Shown one piece after another: positions 11,501-20,221 of a DNA stretch of 64,000 nt. The notes under the pieces were generated by a model, which was given only the letters and a program-made list of their open reading frames with translations, had not been told where the DNA came from and did no database searches. The stretch is taken from the NCBI GenBank assembly GCA_016722065.1, contig JADKGX010000001.1:1426001-1490000 (forward strand). Direction: 5' to 3'. Origin of the DNA: Planctomycetota bacterium (GTDB lineage: Bacteria > Planctomycetota > UBA8742 > UBA2392). The translations under genes and the position numbers were made by a program. How positions within the stretch are numbered: the first letter of the stretch is position 1; each line of letters opens with the position of its first letter.

Positions 11501-14332
11501 CACTGGCGAAGTGCTGGCCGCCGAAGACCGCCGCTACGACATTCGCGGCCTGGTCACGGCCGACCGCCGCGACGATATCGGCGCCATCGGCATGGTGTAT
11601 CGTTACGACGAGGCCGAACGCCTGACATCCACCTACTTCGGTGTTGACCTCTACGACGCCACCGGGCCCGACGACCTGGCGGGATTCGCCAGCCAGGCCA
11701 ATACGCCCACCGTGTTCGGCCAGAAGCGGGCCTACAACCTGGACCCGCGTGGCAACCGCACCGGCAGCAGCGGCGTGCGTGACAGCGACGACAGCGGCGC
11801 CACCACAATCTGGGACACCACCTACACGCCCGACGCCGACACCAACCAGTACACTGGCGTTGGCAGCGCCAGCAACAGCTTTGACGCCATGGAGCAAATG
11901 ACCCAGGACGGCAACACCGGCCTGTATCACGCCTACGATTACAAGGGCCAACTGGTCGCCACGGACAAAGACAGCGAATTGGCCATCCCCGAGCGCCAGT
12001 TCGCCCACGATTGCCAGGGCCTGCCCCTGCTGAAGACCGACAACAACGGAACTTCCGATGTCAGCCACGCGGTTTCCGTGCCTTTGGTGGCATGCGGCGG
12101 CTGCTCCTGCAGCGCAGCCGAGTTCATCGCCGCCGAGATCGAGACCTTGGACGCCGCCGGCATTCTCCTCACCACTGAACTGAACTTCACCGGCGGCATT
12201 GTTGAAAGCACAGGCTCATCCAGCGCCGTTCACCCCGCCACGGCCGCCGTCGCCCTGCAAGGCCGTGGCAACGGCAACGCGGTGGTTGCCCAGTGGATCT
12301 ACGTGTATTCCAATTCCAGCGAAGGATGGCGCTTTTTGGGCCACAACGCCCATGGTAGCCTAATCTGTGTGACGGACCTCAACGGATACCGCACGGACAT
12401 GTATGTCTACACCGATTACGGCGCGGCGGCTCACCACAAGGTCGTGTTTGACGGCCAGGAACAGCTCATTTCCAGTGCCTCAGCTAACACCCCCGAGTCG
12501 GACACCACCGAGATTGCCCTTGCCAGCAACTATCTTGATGTAGATGAAATGGTCGGCCTCGAACTGGTGGTTTCGGTTCCTGGCGCGGGCAGCAACCGTT
12601 ACCTCACGGGCCGGGTGCGCGAAAACAGCACCGACACCATCTGGCTCTATGACGCCAGCGGCCTGATCGCCAGCGCCCTGGGCAGCGGGGCGGGGTTTGT
12701 GGTCTATGACTTCGAGGCCAGGCTGCCTGCGGCCTCGCGGGTGTTTTCGGCTGCGGCCGTGACCTACAACTCGGGGTCGGATCTGACCTTTGTATCAGAC
12801 AGCCCGAGCAACATGGAAATCGGCTGGAGTGTGATGGGCGATTTGTTCCCGGTGACGGTGTCTGACGTGGTTGGCAGCGATTACGTGTTTGCCGGCGACG
12901 TCACGGCCAACTTCACGGTCACTGGCAGCTATACTTCCAGCGCACCAGACCTCACCACCGGGCCGCTTACGGGCGGCACCTGGACTGACGACCCCGCTTA
13001 CAACGGCGGGTTGGGCGTCACCAGCTTCCCCGACAGCACAGCCGGTTTCCAGACCTGGATGGTAGGCTGGACGATCATGTTGGACGTGCAGAAACCAAGC
13101 TTCCTCACCGTGTACGCCGTGCCCGACGAAACCCACATCGAGGTGCGCGGCGACGCCACGGGCCTTGCGGGCACCGGCGCGACCTACCGCGTGATCGCCC
13201 CCCCGGGGGTGGATTCAACCACCGGCGCCCTGGCCAAACCCGAAAACATGCTCAGCAACCGGGCCGACAACCCCGGCTGCGGCTACCTGTGGAGCGGGTA
13301 CCAGTACATCCCACCCCAGGTAGGCCACGAAAGCGGCGGCACAACCACCGGCGCACAGGCAGGCATCGGCAAGCTCGGCAGTTACCTCTGCTGGAACCGC
13401 ATCTACGACGTGTACACCGGCCGGTGGACCACCCCGGACCCGGCAGCCACGCCGTGGGGAATTTGTGGGATTACTGTACCAGTCGACCGACACTTGGCAC
13501 GGATCCGACGGGGCTGGAAGACCCGCGTACTGCGACTGAAAATAGGAGTACCCACACGGTACGGGGAAGGACCGGCATTTCTTCGATTGAGGAGAATGTT
13601 ACGTACGGAGGACCATCTCTGCTCAAGCAATGGAGAGAGGGGGGATGGTGCTACCAAATGTGGCGCACTGACAAATGGGCTGACAACATTCAGAAGACCA
13701 CAACAAAGCTGCGTGAGGAATGGGAAGTGTGGGACAGGTACTTCGACGAGAAGAGATACTCTAGTGATGAACTGGCGCTCAAAGCAGCCATGGCCGCCAA
13801 TGTTGTGGCGATCGGCATCATTGGGTTGGAATTGGCTTTAGCAGGTTGGACTGGAGTGGGTACGGTGGTGGGATTGGCGGCTCTTGCTGCGGCCACCACT
13901 GAAGGTCTCCTGTTAGCAGCCAGAGGAGAGAAACTGTCCAGACAAGAGACGAAAGACACTGAGTACTCCTACTGGCGGATGAGAGGATTTGATGGGCGAG
14001 ACCTTGCCGATGAAGTGGTCAAAAAGTCTTTGGGACGTAGTAATGTTTTCAAGATAACCATACTTGCTTTCAAGTGCCCTCCCAATTGCAATGACGAGGA
14101 CTTCCCAGATTTTGAGGACGCATGGGGCAAGGGCTGGCGTCGCGAAGGACCAGGGAACGACCGAGACCCCTTCGGGGGCCAATCGGGAAGTGTTTCTTCC
14201 GCGCATGGAGCGAGCCCCAAGCCTGGTGACCCCAAGACAGCAGAATCGGACTGGCAGGGCGGTACCGCAACAGAGCCAGTCGGTGGAGGTGATTCTGCTC
14301 CGAAACCAATACCCACGCCTCGTGGAGGTTAG
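2517..14332 (+). CDS. Giant secreted RHS/YD-repeat protein with variable C-terminal tip; interrupted by a frameshift
   Basis: This resembles a polymorphic-toxin or wall-associated RHS protein. A signal peptide (MNRLILIALLALCATGLTAA) is followed by long beta-helix-like repeats (to about residue 1300), a fibronectin III-like domain (about 1305-1400), further beta domains and an RHS N-terminal module from about 1720. YD repeats with YxYDxxGR/N motifs then run to about 3640. Two Cys-rich spots occur near residues 2975 (GCGCGG) and 3190 (CGGCSC). The uninterrupted frame ends at 13841, but the conserved end of the RHS core (DPTGLEDP) is in the -1 frame and follows only if the frame changes at 13455-13460 (tggggaa). 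Repaired, the protein has about 3938 residues. The tip (13500-14332) has a hydrophobic stretch of about 45 residues and visibly lower GC. Toxin activity is inference. Confidence 0.85.
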
Positions 14333-14334
14333 TC

Positions 14335-15015
14335 ATGGCGAGTTTCTTCAAAGGATTGACGATGGGTGGTACTTTACTGGCTATTGCCGCTTGCTTGGCG
14401 CCTACCAAGGGGCAGGAGTTAGATGCCGAGAGGCTAGTGACGCAACAACCCCCGAGGACCATTGAGTATCGCGTGGAACCAGGTCCCGCACGTGACCCGA
14501 GAGGGCAAATCAACGGGGAGTATCGGGGTACCGGATACTACTCCGCCGATGACGCCAAGAGTTGGGTCTGGCACGGTAAGCGAACCACCTACGACGAGAA
14601 AGGTCAGCTTTGGATCAGTGAGTGGTATCACTGCGGAGAATTGCATGGAGTGTCAAGCGCATATTCTGAGGTCGGACGCCTACTCAGTTCAACTGATTAC
14701 ATTGACGGCAAGATGTGGGGTTCCTTCAGCACATGGTATGAAAGTGGTTCGCTGCGATATTCTTGTCAATACGTTGGCGGCAAGAAGAGTGGCTTGGAAG
14801 AGTGGTGGCACCCTAATGGGAGCAGGGAAGCCAAGTGCTCTTGGAAGAATGGCGAAAAGGATGGACTTGATCAGCGATGGCATGACAATGGCATATTGCT
14901 AAGCGAGGTCGGATATAAGGACGGTAAACGCCACGGTCGAAAAGCTGAATGGAACGAAAAGGGAGACCTCATTTCCGAGGAACACTATGTCGAAGGGGTA
15001 CTCCAGGTGAAGTAG
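14335..15015 (+). CDS. MORN-variant (YwqK-like) lipoprotein, candidate immunity protein
   Basis: A 226-residue protein starting two bases after the RHS stop, so translation is probably coupled. The N terminus looks like a lipoprotein signal with the lipobox IAAC (residues 17-20). The body carries repeats of the MORN_2 type, for example GLEEWWHPNGSREAKCSWKN and GLDQRWHDNGILLSEVGYKD, as in YwqK-family antitoxins. RHS tips are often followed directly by a cognate immunity gene. The position and the lipoprotein signal fit protection of the envelope against a tip with a hydrophobic segment. The family resemblance is clear; the immunity role is inference. Confidence 0.7.
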   Translation: MASFFKGLTMGGTLLAIAACLAPTKGQELDAERLVTQQPPRTIEYRVEPGPARDPRGQINGEYRGTGYYSADDAKSWVWHGKRTTYDEKGQLWISEWYHCGELHGVSSAYSEVGRLLSSTDYIDGKMWGSFSTWYESGSLRYSCQYVGGKKSGLEEWWHPNGSREAKCSWKNGEKDGLDQRWHDNGILLSEVGYKDGKRHGRKAEWNEKGDLISEEHYVEGVLQVK

Positions 15016-15050
15016 GCAAGTCCGATAAGGGGTTGGCAAGCGCCCTTTTT

Positions 15051-15072
15051 CGTACCAGTTCGAAGTAGAGTT
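15051..15072 (+). repeat. IS3 terminal inverted repeat (orfB end)
   Basis: The bases gtaccagttcgaagtagag match the reverse complement of 16244-16263 (gtgccagttggaagtagag) at all but two positions. Confidence 0.7.
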
Positions 15073-15092
15073 TCTCCCTCGTTGATGGGCCG

Positions 15093-15943
15093 TCACGGCG
15101 CTGTGGCGGCCTTGTTCTTTGTTGCTGCGTAGTCCTTCGGGGTCATGTAGCCGATCCCGCTGTGGATGCGTCCTTCGTTGTACCAGCGTCGGTGCTTTCC
15201 CAGGATCACGCGTGCTTCCTTGAGACCTGAGAAGAGCTGACGGTTGAGCAGCTCGTCCCTCAGCCGGCTGTTGAAGCTCTCGATGTAGCCGTTCTCCCAT
15301 GGGCTGCCCGGTTCCACGAACAGGGTTTGCGTGCCTCGCTTGGCCAGCCACTCCTTGACCGCCTTCGCTACGAACTCCGGGCCGTTGTCGCTGCGTATGT
15401 GGCCTGGTGCTCCTCTTTCCTTGATGACCTTCTCCAAGGCGTCAATCACGCCTTCGGGGCCGATCTTCCAGTTGGCCTCGATGGTCAGGCACTCTCTGGT
15501 GTATTCATCGACCACGTTCAGCAGCTTGATCCTGCGGTTGTGTTCGGTCCGGTCGAAGACGAAGTCGTAGCTCCAGACGTGGTTCGGGTAGCAAGCAGCT
15601 TTCAGCAGACAACTATTCTCGCTGTTTCCGGTGGAGCGCCGCTTCTTCACCCTGCGTGGCACTTTCAACCCCGCTTCTTTCCAAAGCCGCCTTGCCCTTT
15701 TCTTCCCAACCCGGATGCACTGCAATCGCAGCAGCTCACGGATGCGTCTCCAGCCGAAGCGTGGATACTCGCGGGACAGCTTCAGCATCTTGGTGATGAT
15801 CCTGAGTTCTTCAGGCTTCGGCCTGGCTGCGTGCCGTTGCGTCGATCTCGGTTGGCCCAGCACAAAGCAGGCTCGTCGCTCGGAGACATCAAACTCCTGC
15901 TCCGCCCTGGCGACGGCAGTTCGCTTCCGTGCCGGGCTTACAA
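15093..15943 (-). CDS. IS3-family transposase orfB (DDE integrase domain)
   Basis: The catalytic half of the transposase. An N-terminal helix-turn-helix-like segment (EYPRFGWRRIRELL) leads into the rve integrase core. The DDE triad is visible in WSYDFVFD, RSDNGPEF and SPWENGYIESFNSR. No good ATG opens the frame; a GTG exists at 15863. Without a stop, the frame extends back into the overlap with orfA (LVSPARKRTAVAR...SERRACFVLGQPRS), which fits production as an OrfAB fusion by -1 frameshifting at the GGGAAAC heptamer (15944-15950). All catalytic motifs are intact, so the element may still be active. Confidence 0.85.
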
Positions 15944-16231
15944 GTTTCCCTCGGCGGCCGCTTTCAGGATGCGGTTGTCCAGGGCCATCTCGGCGACCAT
16001 CTCCTTCAGCCGCTGGTTTTCCTTCTCAAGATCTTTGAGCTTCCTGGCCTGTCCGACGTCCATGCCGCGGTACTTCTTCCGCCATTGGTGATAAGTGGCA
16101 ACCGCAACCTCAAGCTGTCTGCAGGCGTCGGGCACAGTCATGCCGCTGGCTCTGAGGCCGTCGGCCTCCTGCAGCTTCTTCACGATTTGTTCCGGTGTGT
16201 GCTTCTTCTTCATGGCTGAATCCTCCTTCAA
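15938..16231 (-). CDS. IS3-family transposase orfA
   Basis: A 97-residue helix-turn-helix protein that binds the element's ends. The motif MTVPDACRQLEVAVATYHQW is the HTH, followed by a leucine-zipper-like helix (DLEKENQRLKEMVAEMALDN). An internal ATG six codons in (16213) gives the usual MKKKHTPEQIV start and is more likely than 16231. The last codons before the stop form G GGA AAC, a known -1 slippery sequence that places ribosomes in the orfB frame. Confidence 0.85.
   Translation of the reverse strand: MKEDSAMKKKHTPEQIVKKLQEADGLRASGMTVPDACRQLEVAVATYHQWRKKYRGMDVGQARKLKDLEKENQRLKEMVAEMALDNRILKAAAEGNL
15944..15950 (-). promoter_or_regulatory. Programmed -1 frameshift site GGGAAAC
   Basis: Read on the minus strand in the orfA frame this is G GGA AAC, exactly the X XXY YYZ form. 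Slipping back one base continues as CTT GTA AGC into orfB. The orfA stop lies one codon downstream. Confidence 0.75.
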
Positions 16232-16243
16232 GGTGACCGGAAG

Positions 16244-16264
16244 ACTCTACTTCCAACTGGCACA
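16244..16264 (-). repeat. IS3 terminal inverted repeat (orfA end)
   Basis: Partner of the repeat at 15051-15072, upstream of orfA. Confidence 0.7.
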
Positions 16265-16311
16265 ACTTTAGGGGACCAGGCCACCTGGGCCTTGGCGGGT
16301 CAGGGTTGCGC

Positions 16312-17400
16312 TCAATCACTGTCTTGGGGGGCATTGTCGTAAGCCTCCTCCTCTGCTCCGGTACCCACACCGGACCCGAAGTTTGCCTTTGCGGCTGCGA
16401 CAGCGGCTGCGCGTTCCTTTTCCAACTTGGCCTCGCGGGCCCGGACTTGTCGTTGGGCGAGAGTCGCCTCGATTTCGGCGGCCTTTCCGTATAGTCCGCC
16501 AACTTCCTGAGCGGCTTCGGCTACAGCATCCTCGCTGTACTTCTTGAGTATGTGCGCTACATCTTCGAACTGCTGCACCAGCGCGAGCGGATCTTCGACC
16601 AGCTTGTCCGTGACGTCCTGATACTCGCGCTGCAGTTCTTCAAGTTCGCCCACCAGCGACTGCAGCACCAACCTGTGCCGTCCGGCCAGAGCACGTAGCC
16701 CGCTGAACTCAATTCTATGGGGCCAGGTGTGATGTTGGCGGCCCTTCAGGCCTCGATAGGCAGGTTCCAGTTCCGCCAGGCGCCCTTGCGTGACCCTGAG
16801 GGCGTGGTGGTGCAGCTTGACCTCATCCAGAAGCTGCCTCATCCGGGCACCCTTGGGGCTGAAGACAAAGCTCTCGTCGACCACTTGGTTGTGTTGCGCG
16901 CGGTCCTTTCGGATCGCCGGGTCGTTCCGGCTGGCCAGCACGGTCAGCGCTTTGATTTCATCGGCCGCAAAGATCTCGGGCCCGGTCTTGGGTTCTTGGA
17001 TGCCGACAACGCTCAGCAGGCTCTGCGCAGCCTTGATCCGTTGGGCCACGGGCAGATTCTCGTCGTCGCGGACCAATGCGAGAAAGCGCAGGCTCCGGGC
17101 CGCCTCACCCTTGACCATGTCATGGAGCTGCCGCAGAAGGTCTGCCTTGAGCTCCTTTAGACGGCCGCTGAATATCGGGTCGCTGGACATCCACAAGCCC
17201 ACCGTCCCGCGATGAACGCCCGCTGCAACTGCGGCTTGGCTGACACTCTTGCCCTGCAACAGCGCGGCCATGGCAAGGGTCTGCCGGCCTGTCAGCCCCT
17301 CGACCGACGCGAGTTCAGGGTCGCCCTGCACCGGCGGGACCTCCGGCGGCAGTTTGGGCATGGTCGGCCACGGTGTTCGGCGTTTGCGTTTGCGAGTCAT
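16312..17400 (-). CDS. Hypothetical DNA-binding protein with N-terminal HTH and long coiled coil
   Basis: The frame opens at 17580, but the ATG at 17400 begins a basic MTRKRKRRTP tail and is the more natural start (362 residues). A helix-turn-helix (VSQAAVAAGVHRGTVGLWMS, about residues 52-71) resembles those of phage terminase small subunits and related DNA-binding proteins. The rest is mostly helical, with a long Gln/Glu/Ala-rich coiled coil from about residue 200 to the end. It sits inside the island between the IS3 element and the integrase and is divergent from the gene at 17495. The specific function is unknown. Confidence 0.55.
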   Translation of the reverse strand: MTRKRKRRTPWPTMPKLPPEVPPVQGDPELASVEGLTGRQTLAMAALLQGKSVSQAAVAAGVHRGTVGLWMSSDPIFSGRLKELKADLLRQLHDMVKGEAARSLRFLALVRDDENLPVAQRIKAAQSLLSVVGIQEPKTGPEIFAADEIKALTVLASRNDPAIRKDRAQHNQVVDESFVFSPKGARMRQLLDEVKLHHHALRVTQGRLAELEPAYRGLKGRQHHTWPHRIEFSGLRALAGRHRLVLQSLVGELEELQREYQDVTDKLVEDPLALVQQFEDVAHILKKYSEDAVAEAAQEVGGLYGKAAEIEATLAQRQVRAREAKLEKERAAAVAAAKANFGSGVGTGAEEEAYDNAPQDSD

Positions 17401-17494
17401 AGGTAAAGTATCGTGACCAAGGCGCGCTCGACAAGGCGACTTCAACCCGCCAGAATCCGGCCAAATCCGGCAGCATCGGAAAATCAGGGCGCGT

Positions 17495-18283
17495 ATGGAT
17501 GGAAAGCTAAAAGCCGAGATCGTCCGAAAGTTGCTGGCCCAGCGGCCGAAAACCAAGGCCGAACTGTCGAAATGGCTCAAGGGTATTGGCCGCGAGGCCG
17601 AAACTCGCTTTGCAGAGCTCGCTGAGGCCCAAACGATTGTTCAGCGATTCCACAGCAAAATCCGAATTGAAGGCAAGGGCTCGCGCGTTCGAAAGTCCAA
17701 CGACGCCGAGGGCTCCATTGCAGAGTTTCAAAGCAAGCCCTGGCGCGAGTTGTTGCGTTTCTCATGCAGGACAGAGTACGGCGGACTTCGGGCCCGAGAT
17801 TGGCCCTTGCCGAGTGACCTTGCAGGCAAAACCGACACAGGGACACAGATCGTTTTCTTGTGGAAGCCTGTTGTGCGGTCCAGCAAAGGCGCCGAAGGTG
17901 ACGGCATTGATTTCAAGCTCTGCCGAGGCGCGGCTCAGTTCCTTGATACCCATTGCTTCAACCTGCCTGCAACGACACGGCTGCTGGACCTGCGCGAATT
18001 GCGCGCCCATTTGCCACAGACCCATGGAATTGACCGCCAACGAAGAATGTGGGTCGGCCCAAGCCGGCCCGATGAAAGCAATGGGATCTGGGTTGGCGAC
18101 AAACGTGCCAATGACCGCCCCTGCATCCGCGGCGACGCCGCCGACGCGCTTTGCATGTTTTTCCTGTGCAACGACGTCGCACACGTCTGGAATCGACGGT
18201 ACTGGGTACTGGCTGGCCCAAGCCAAGCCGTTGTAGTCGCACATTCGGCGCGCCCTGTGCGATGGACTCGTCCGGAATGGTGA
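17495..18283 (+). CDS. Hypothetical island protein
   Basis: A 262-residue protein I do not recognise. The first 60 residues are basic and helical (KLKAEIVRKLLAQRPKTKAE), like a small winged-helix or HTH region. The remainder is mixed, with several tryptophans. It converges on the integrase gene, with four bases between the two stops, and is divergent from the gene at 17400. Overlapping frames on both strands are also open here, so the strand choice is moderately uncertain. I prefer this one for its start context and residue composition. Confidence 0.45.
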   Translation: MDGKLKAEIVRKLLAQRPKTKAELSKWLKGIGREAETRFAELAEAQTIVQRFHSKIRIEGKGSRVRKSNDAEGSIAEFQSKPWRELLRFSCRTEYGGLRARDWPLPSDLAGKTDTGTQIVFLWKPVVRSSKGAEGDGIDFKLCRGAAQFLDTHCFNLPATTRLLDLRELRAHLPQTHGIDRQRRMWVGPSRPDESNGIWVGDKRANDRPCIRGDAADALCMFFLCNDVAHVWNRRYWVLAGPSQAVVVAHSARPVRWTRPEW

Positions 18284-18287
18284 ACCT

Positions 18288-19640
18288 CTATGCTGAGGTC
18301 GCTTCCAACAAGCGTTTTGGCAACCCGAATCCCAGTTCTGTCAGGGCATTTGCCACCGCGTCGACGATTCCCAGCCAATCCTCCACACAGGCGCCACGCC
18401 GCGCTTCGGTAGGTGCAACGTAGTGTTTGGCTGCAACCTCGACCGAATGCCCCATCCGACCGGCCAGCTCATAGGGCGTCGGGCCGCCCCGCGCAGAACC
18501 GAGCGCCGTTGCGAAAGTGCTGCGCAGGACCTTCGGGCTGGCGTTGGAGAGGCCTGCGATCTCGACGACACGTTCCCAAGCAGGGCGGTTGAACTCACGT
18601 GGCCGGTCAGGATCGTCTCCAGCGATTACATAGCGATTTGCGCCGCAACCAAGCTTGAGGCCAAGCAACAGTTTCTCCAGTGCCGGGCAATCGCCGAGAG
18701 GCACGAGGCGCTCGTTGCGGGTCTTGACCATCCAACCGCTGGCCGGGTCAGCGCAGACCTTGATGATGCGCCGCTCAAAATCGACGTTTTCCCATCGGAC
18801 GTGCAGCGCCTCTCCAAGACGCATGCCGGTCATGGTCAGCAACAGCATGAGGGGCGTCACTGGTTTGTAGCGCATCGGGGCAGCGTCCGATGCCAGACCA
18901 CGGTGATAGGCCTGTTTGTCATGCCGACCTGAGAAGCATCGCAGCCTGTCGCAGGTCACGGCCGCGCGGATGAGGCATGACAGTGCTTCTGTGCTCAATG
19001 CACTAGGCACTTTCCTCTCCTGCTTGAACTTCGGAATCCTGTCCCGGATGTCGTCAGAACTGACCGAAAGGTACTCCCGTCTGCGGGCCCAATTCAGGAG
19101 CGCGATGATTGTGGCGCGACGACTGTTCTTGGTGGCGGGGGTCGCCGGGTCGTCGGAGGGCTCATAGGCACCCCGCTTGCCGCTGACAGCGTGCTGCTTC
19201 TTCAGGACCTTCAAGAAGTCGCTTATGGAAACCAGCATCAGCCTGCTCATGTCCTTTCCCAGGCGGCAGAGTTTGCCCGGCCCGGACAGCCACGTGCGAA
19301 ACGTGTTGAGCTCATAATCTACGCGGCGTGCGGCGGCACTGCCTTTGTCGGCTGCATACTGCTCAAGGTAGGTCGCCATGATCTGAGCCCATGTCTTGAC
19401 CTCGTTGGGACGACTTTCACCTCGCTCGACGGCCAGCTTGTCGGCCTGCAACTTCTGGCTGAACGATTGGCAGAACTCGTGCGCCTCAACTCTGGTTCGA
19501 AGGCCTCGCTCAGACAGCGACATCTGCTTGCGCCTTCCCGTGTTGGGGTCAGCCCACGTCATGATCAGGGCGCCGTTCTTGTTTCGCCGAAACAACGACA
19601 GTCCGGGGTACGGATTTCTTGACCTGCGCGTGCGTGCCAT
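18288..19640 (-). CDS. Tyrosine recombinase / integrase
   Basis: A 450-residue site-specific recombinase, started at the ATG at 19640, where a basic MARTRRSRNP segment begins; the frame extends upstream without a better start. The N-terminal half has a core-binding (SAM-like) domain. The catalytic domain shows Arg274 (TGMRLGEALH), Lys306 (VKTRNE), Arg373 (VLRSTFATA), His398 (RMGHS) and the nucleophile Tyr407 (KHYVAP). The box-II histidine of HxxR is replaced by Lys370, a tolerated variant. It lies next to the detached tRNA-Arg 3' half at 19829 and is the likely integrase of this island. Confidence 0.88.
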   Translation of the reverse strand: MARTRRSRNPYPGLSLFRRNKNGALIMTWADPNTGRRKQMSLSERGLRTRVEAHEFCQSFSQKLQADKLAVERGESRPNEVKTWAQIMATYLEQYAADKGSAAARRVDYELNTFRTWLSGPGKLCRLGKDMSRLMLVSISDFLKVLKKQHAVSGKRGAYEPSDDPATPATKNSRRATIIALLNWARRREYLSVSSDDIRDRIPKFKQERKVPSALSTEALSCLIRAAVTCDRLRCFSGRHDKQAYHRGLASDAAPMRYKPVTPLMLLLTMTGMRLGEALHVRWENVDFERRIIKVCADPASGWMVKTRNERLVPLGDCPALEKLLLGLKLGCGANRYVIAGDDPDRPREFNRPAWERVVEIAGLSNASPKVLRSTFATALGSARGGPTPYELAGRMGHSVEVAAKHYVAPTEARRGACVEDWLGIVDAVANALTELGFGLPKRLLEATSA

Positions 19641-19828
19641 CGGTTGCCTCCTCCCCCTTGGGGGTGCCACAAAAAGTGCCACAAAACTTCCCGGTAAAGT
19701 TTCGGGTTGATGACCACTTTTTCGACTTGAGGCGACACCGGACAAAGTCCCACCAAGCCGCTCTGTGGCGCGGTTCTCGTGGCACTGTCGGGGTTTATGC
19801 TGAACAGGTTCTCTAGCTGGGCCCGGCG

Positions 19829-19873
19829 CTACGGATCAGAAGGTTGCTAGTTCGACTCTAGCCGGGTGTACCA
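19829..19873 (+). other. Detached tRNA-Arg(ACG) 3' half: attachment site (att)
   Basis: The sequence begins with an anticodon loop ctacgga and continues with a 3' anticodon-stem strand tcaga, the variable loop aggtt, a perfect T-arm (gctag TTCGACT ctagc), an acceptor strand and an encoded CCA. The 5' side is not tRNA: the bases before the loop (cggcg) do not pair with tcaga, and no acceptor or D-arm is present. This is the expected remnant of recombination at a tRNA 3' end. Confidence 0.75.
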
Positions 19874-19882
19874 GCCTTAGAG

Positions 19883-19920
19883 CCGCCCCCAGAGCTAATC
19901 TGGGGGCGGTTTGCGTTTTT
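19883..19920 (+). terminator. Strong Rho-independent terminator
   Basis: An 11-bp perfect stem, ccgcccccaga / tctgggggcgg, with a 5-base loop is followed by tttgcgttttt. It sits ten bases after the tRNA fragment, so it was probably the native terminator of the tRNA-Arg gene before the island inserted. Confidence 0.85.
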
Positions 19921-20023
19921 GGGGCCCTGGTGGCGCGGTGCGCCGCGGCATGAACCCATGGACGCGTCGTTACTTGCCGCCTGACTGCGCCCGTCGGCAT
20001 GCCGCCGATCGTGCACGACAATA

Positions 20024-20100
20024 TGGCGTTCCCGGCGGGATTCGAACCCACGACCTGCGGTTTAGGAAACCGCCGCTCTATCCAACTGAGCTACGGGAAC
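20024..20100 (-). tRNA. tRNA-Arg (anticodon CCU)
   Basis: The complement folds as a full cloverleaf: acceptor GTTCCCG/CGGGAAC, D-arm GTAGCTCAGTTGGATAGAGC, anticodon arm GCGGT TTCCTAA ACCGC with anticodon CCT, T-arm GTGGGTTCGAATCCCGC and an encoded CCA. Confidence 0.95.
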
Positions 20101-20221
20101 GTGTGCGAACGCACGGTCGAAGTCTAGCACGCGGGTTTTTTGCGCAAAGGGCCGGTGCTTGTTGACGCGTCAATGCAGCAGGCCCCTGATGCCTGCTTCC
20201 TGTGGCCTGCTTCCCGCTGGA

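Larger units (their letters stand above)
15051..16264 (-). mobile_element. IS3-family insertion sequence
   Basis: About 1.2 kb bounded by imperfect inverted repeats: the left plus-strand end reads ccagttcgaagtagagt (from 15055) and the right end, in reverse, ccagttggaagtagagt (16259 downward). It contains orfA and orfB on the minus strand in the -1 frame arrangement typical of IS3. I could not find an unambiguous target-site duplication, so the exact ends are uncertain by a few bases. Confidence 0.85.
1..19873. mobile_element. Integrated genomic island, right part only
   Basis: The right edge is a detached 3' half of a tRNA-Arg(ACG) gene (19829-19873) that lacks any matching 5' half. About 190 bp inside it lies a tyrosine recombinase gene. 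Such recombinases usually integrate at tRNA 3' ends, leaving an intact tRNA at one end and a 3' fragment at the other. The fragment reads on the plus strand, so the intact tRNA should lie left of base 1. Cargo includes the giant RHS gene, an IS3 element and genes I do not recognise. The island interpretation is inference; the tRNA fragment and integrase are seen directly. Confidence 0.55.

Noticed and set aside
17762..18244. A minus-strand frame overlapping the gene at 17495
   Set aside because: Plausible composition, but it has no better start and would leave the plus-strand basic N-terminal domain unexplained. The strand choice remains moderately uncertain.
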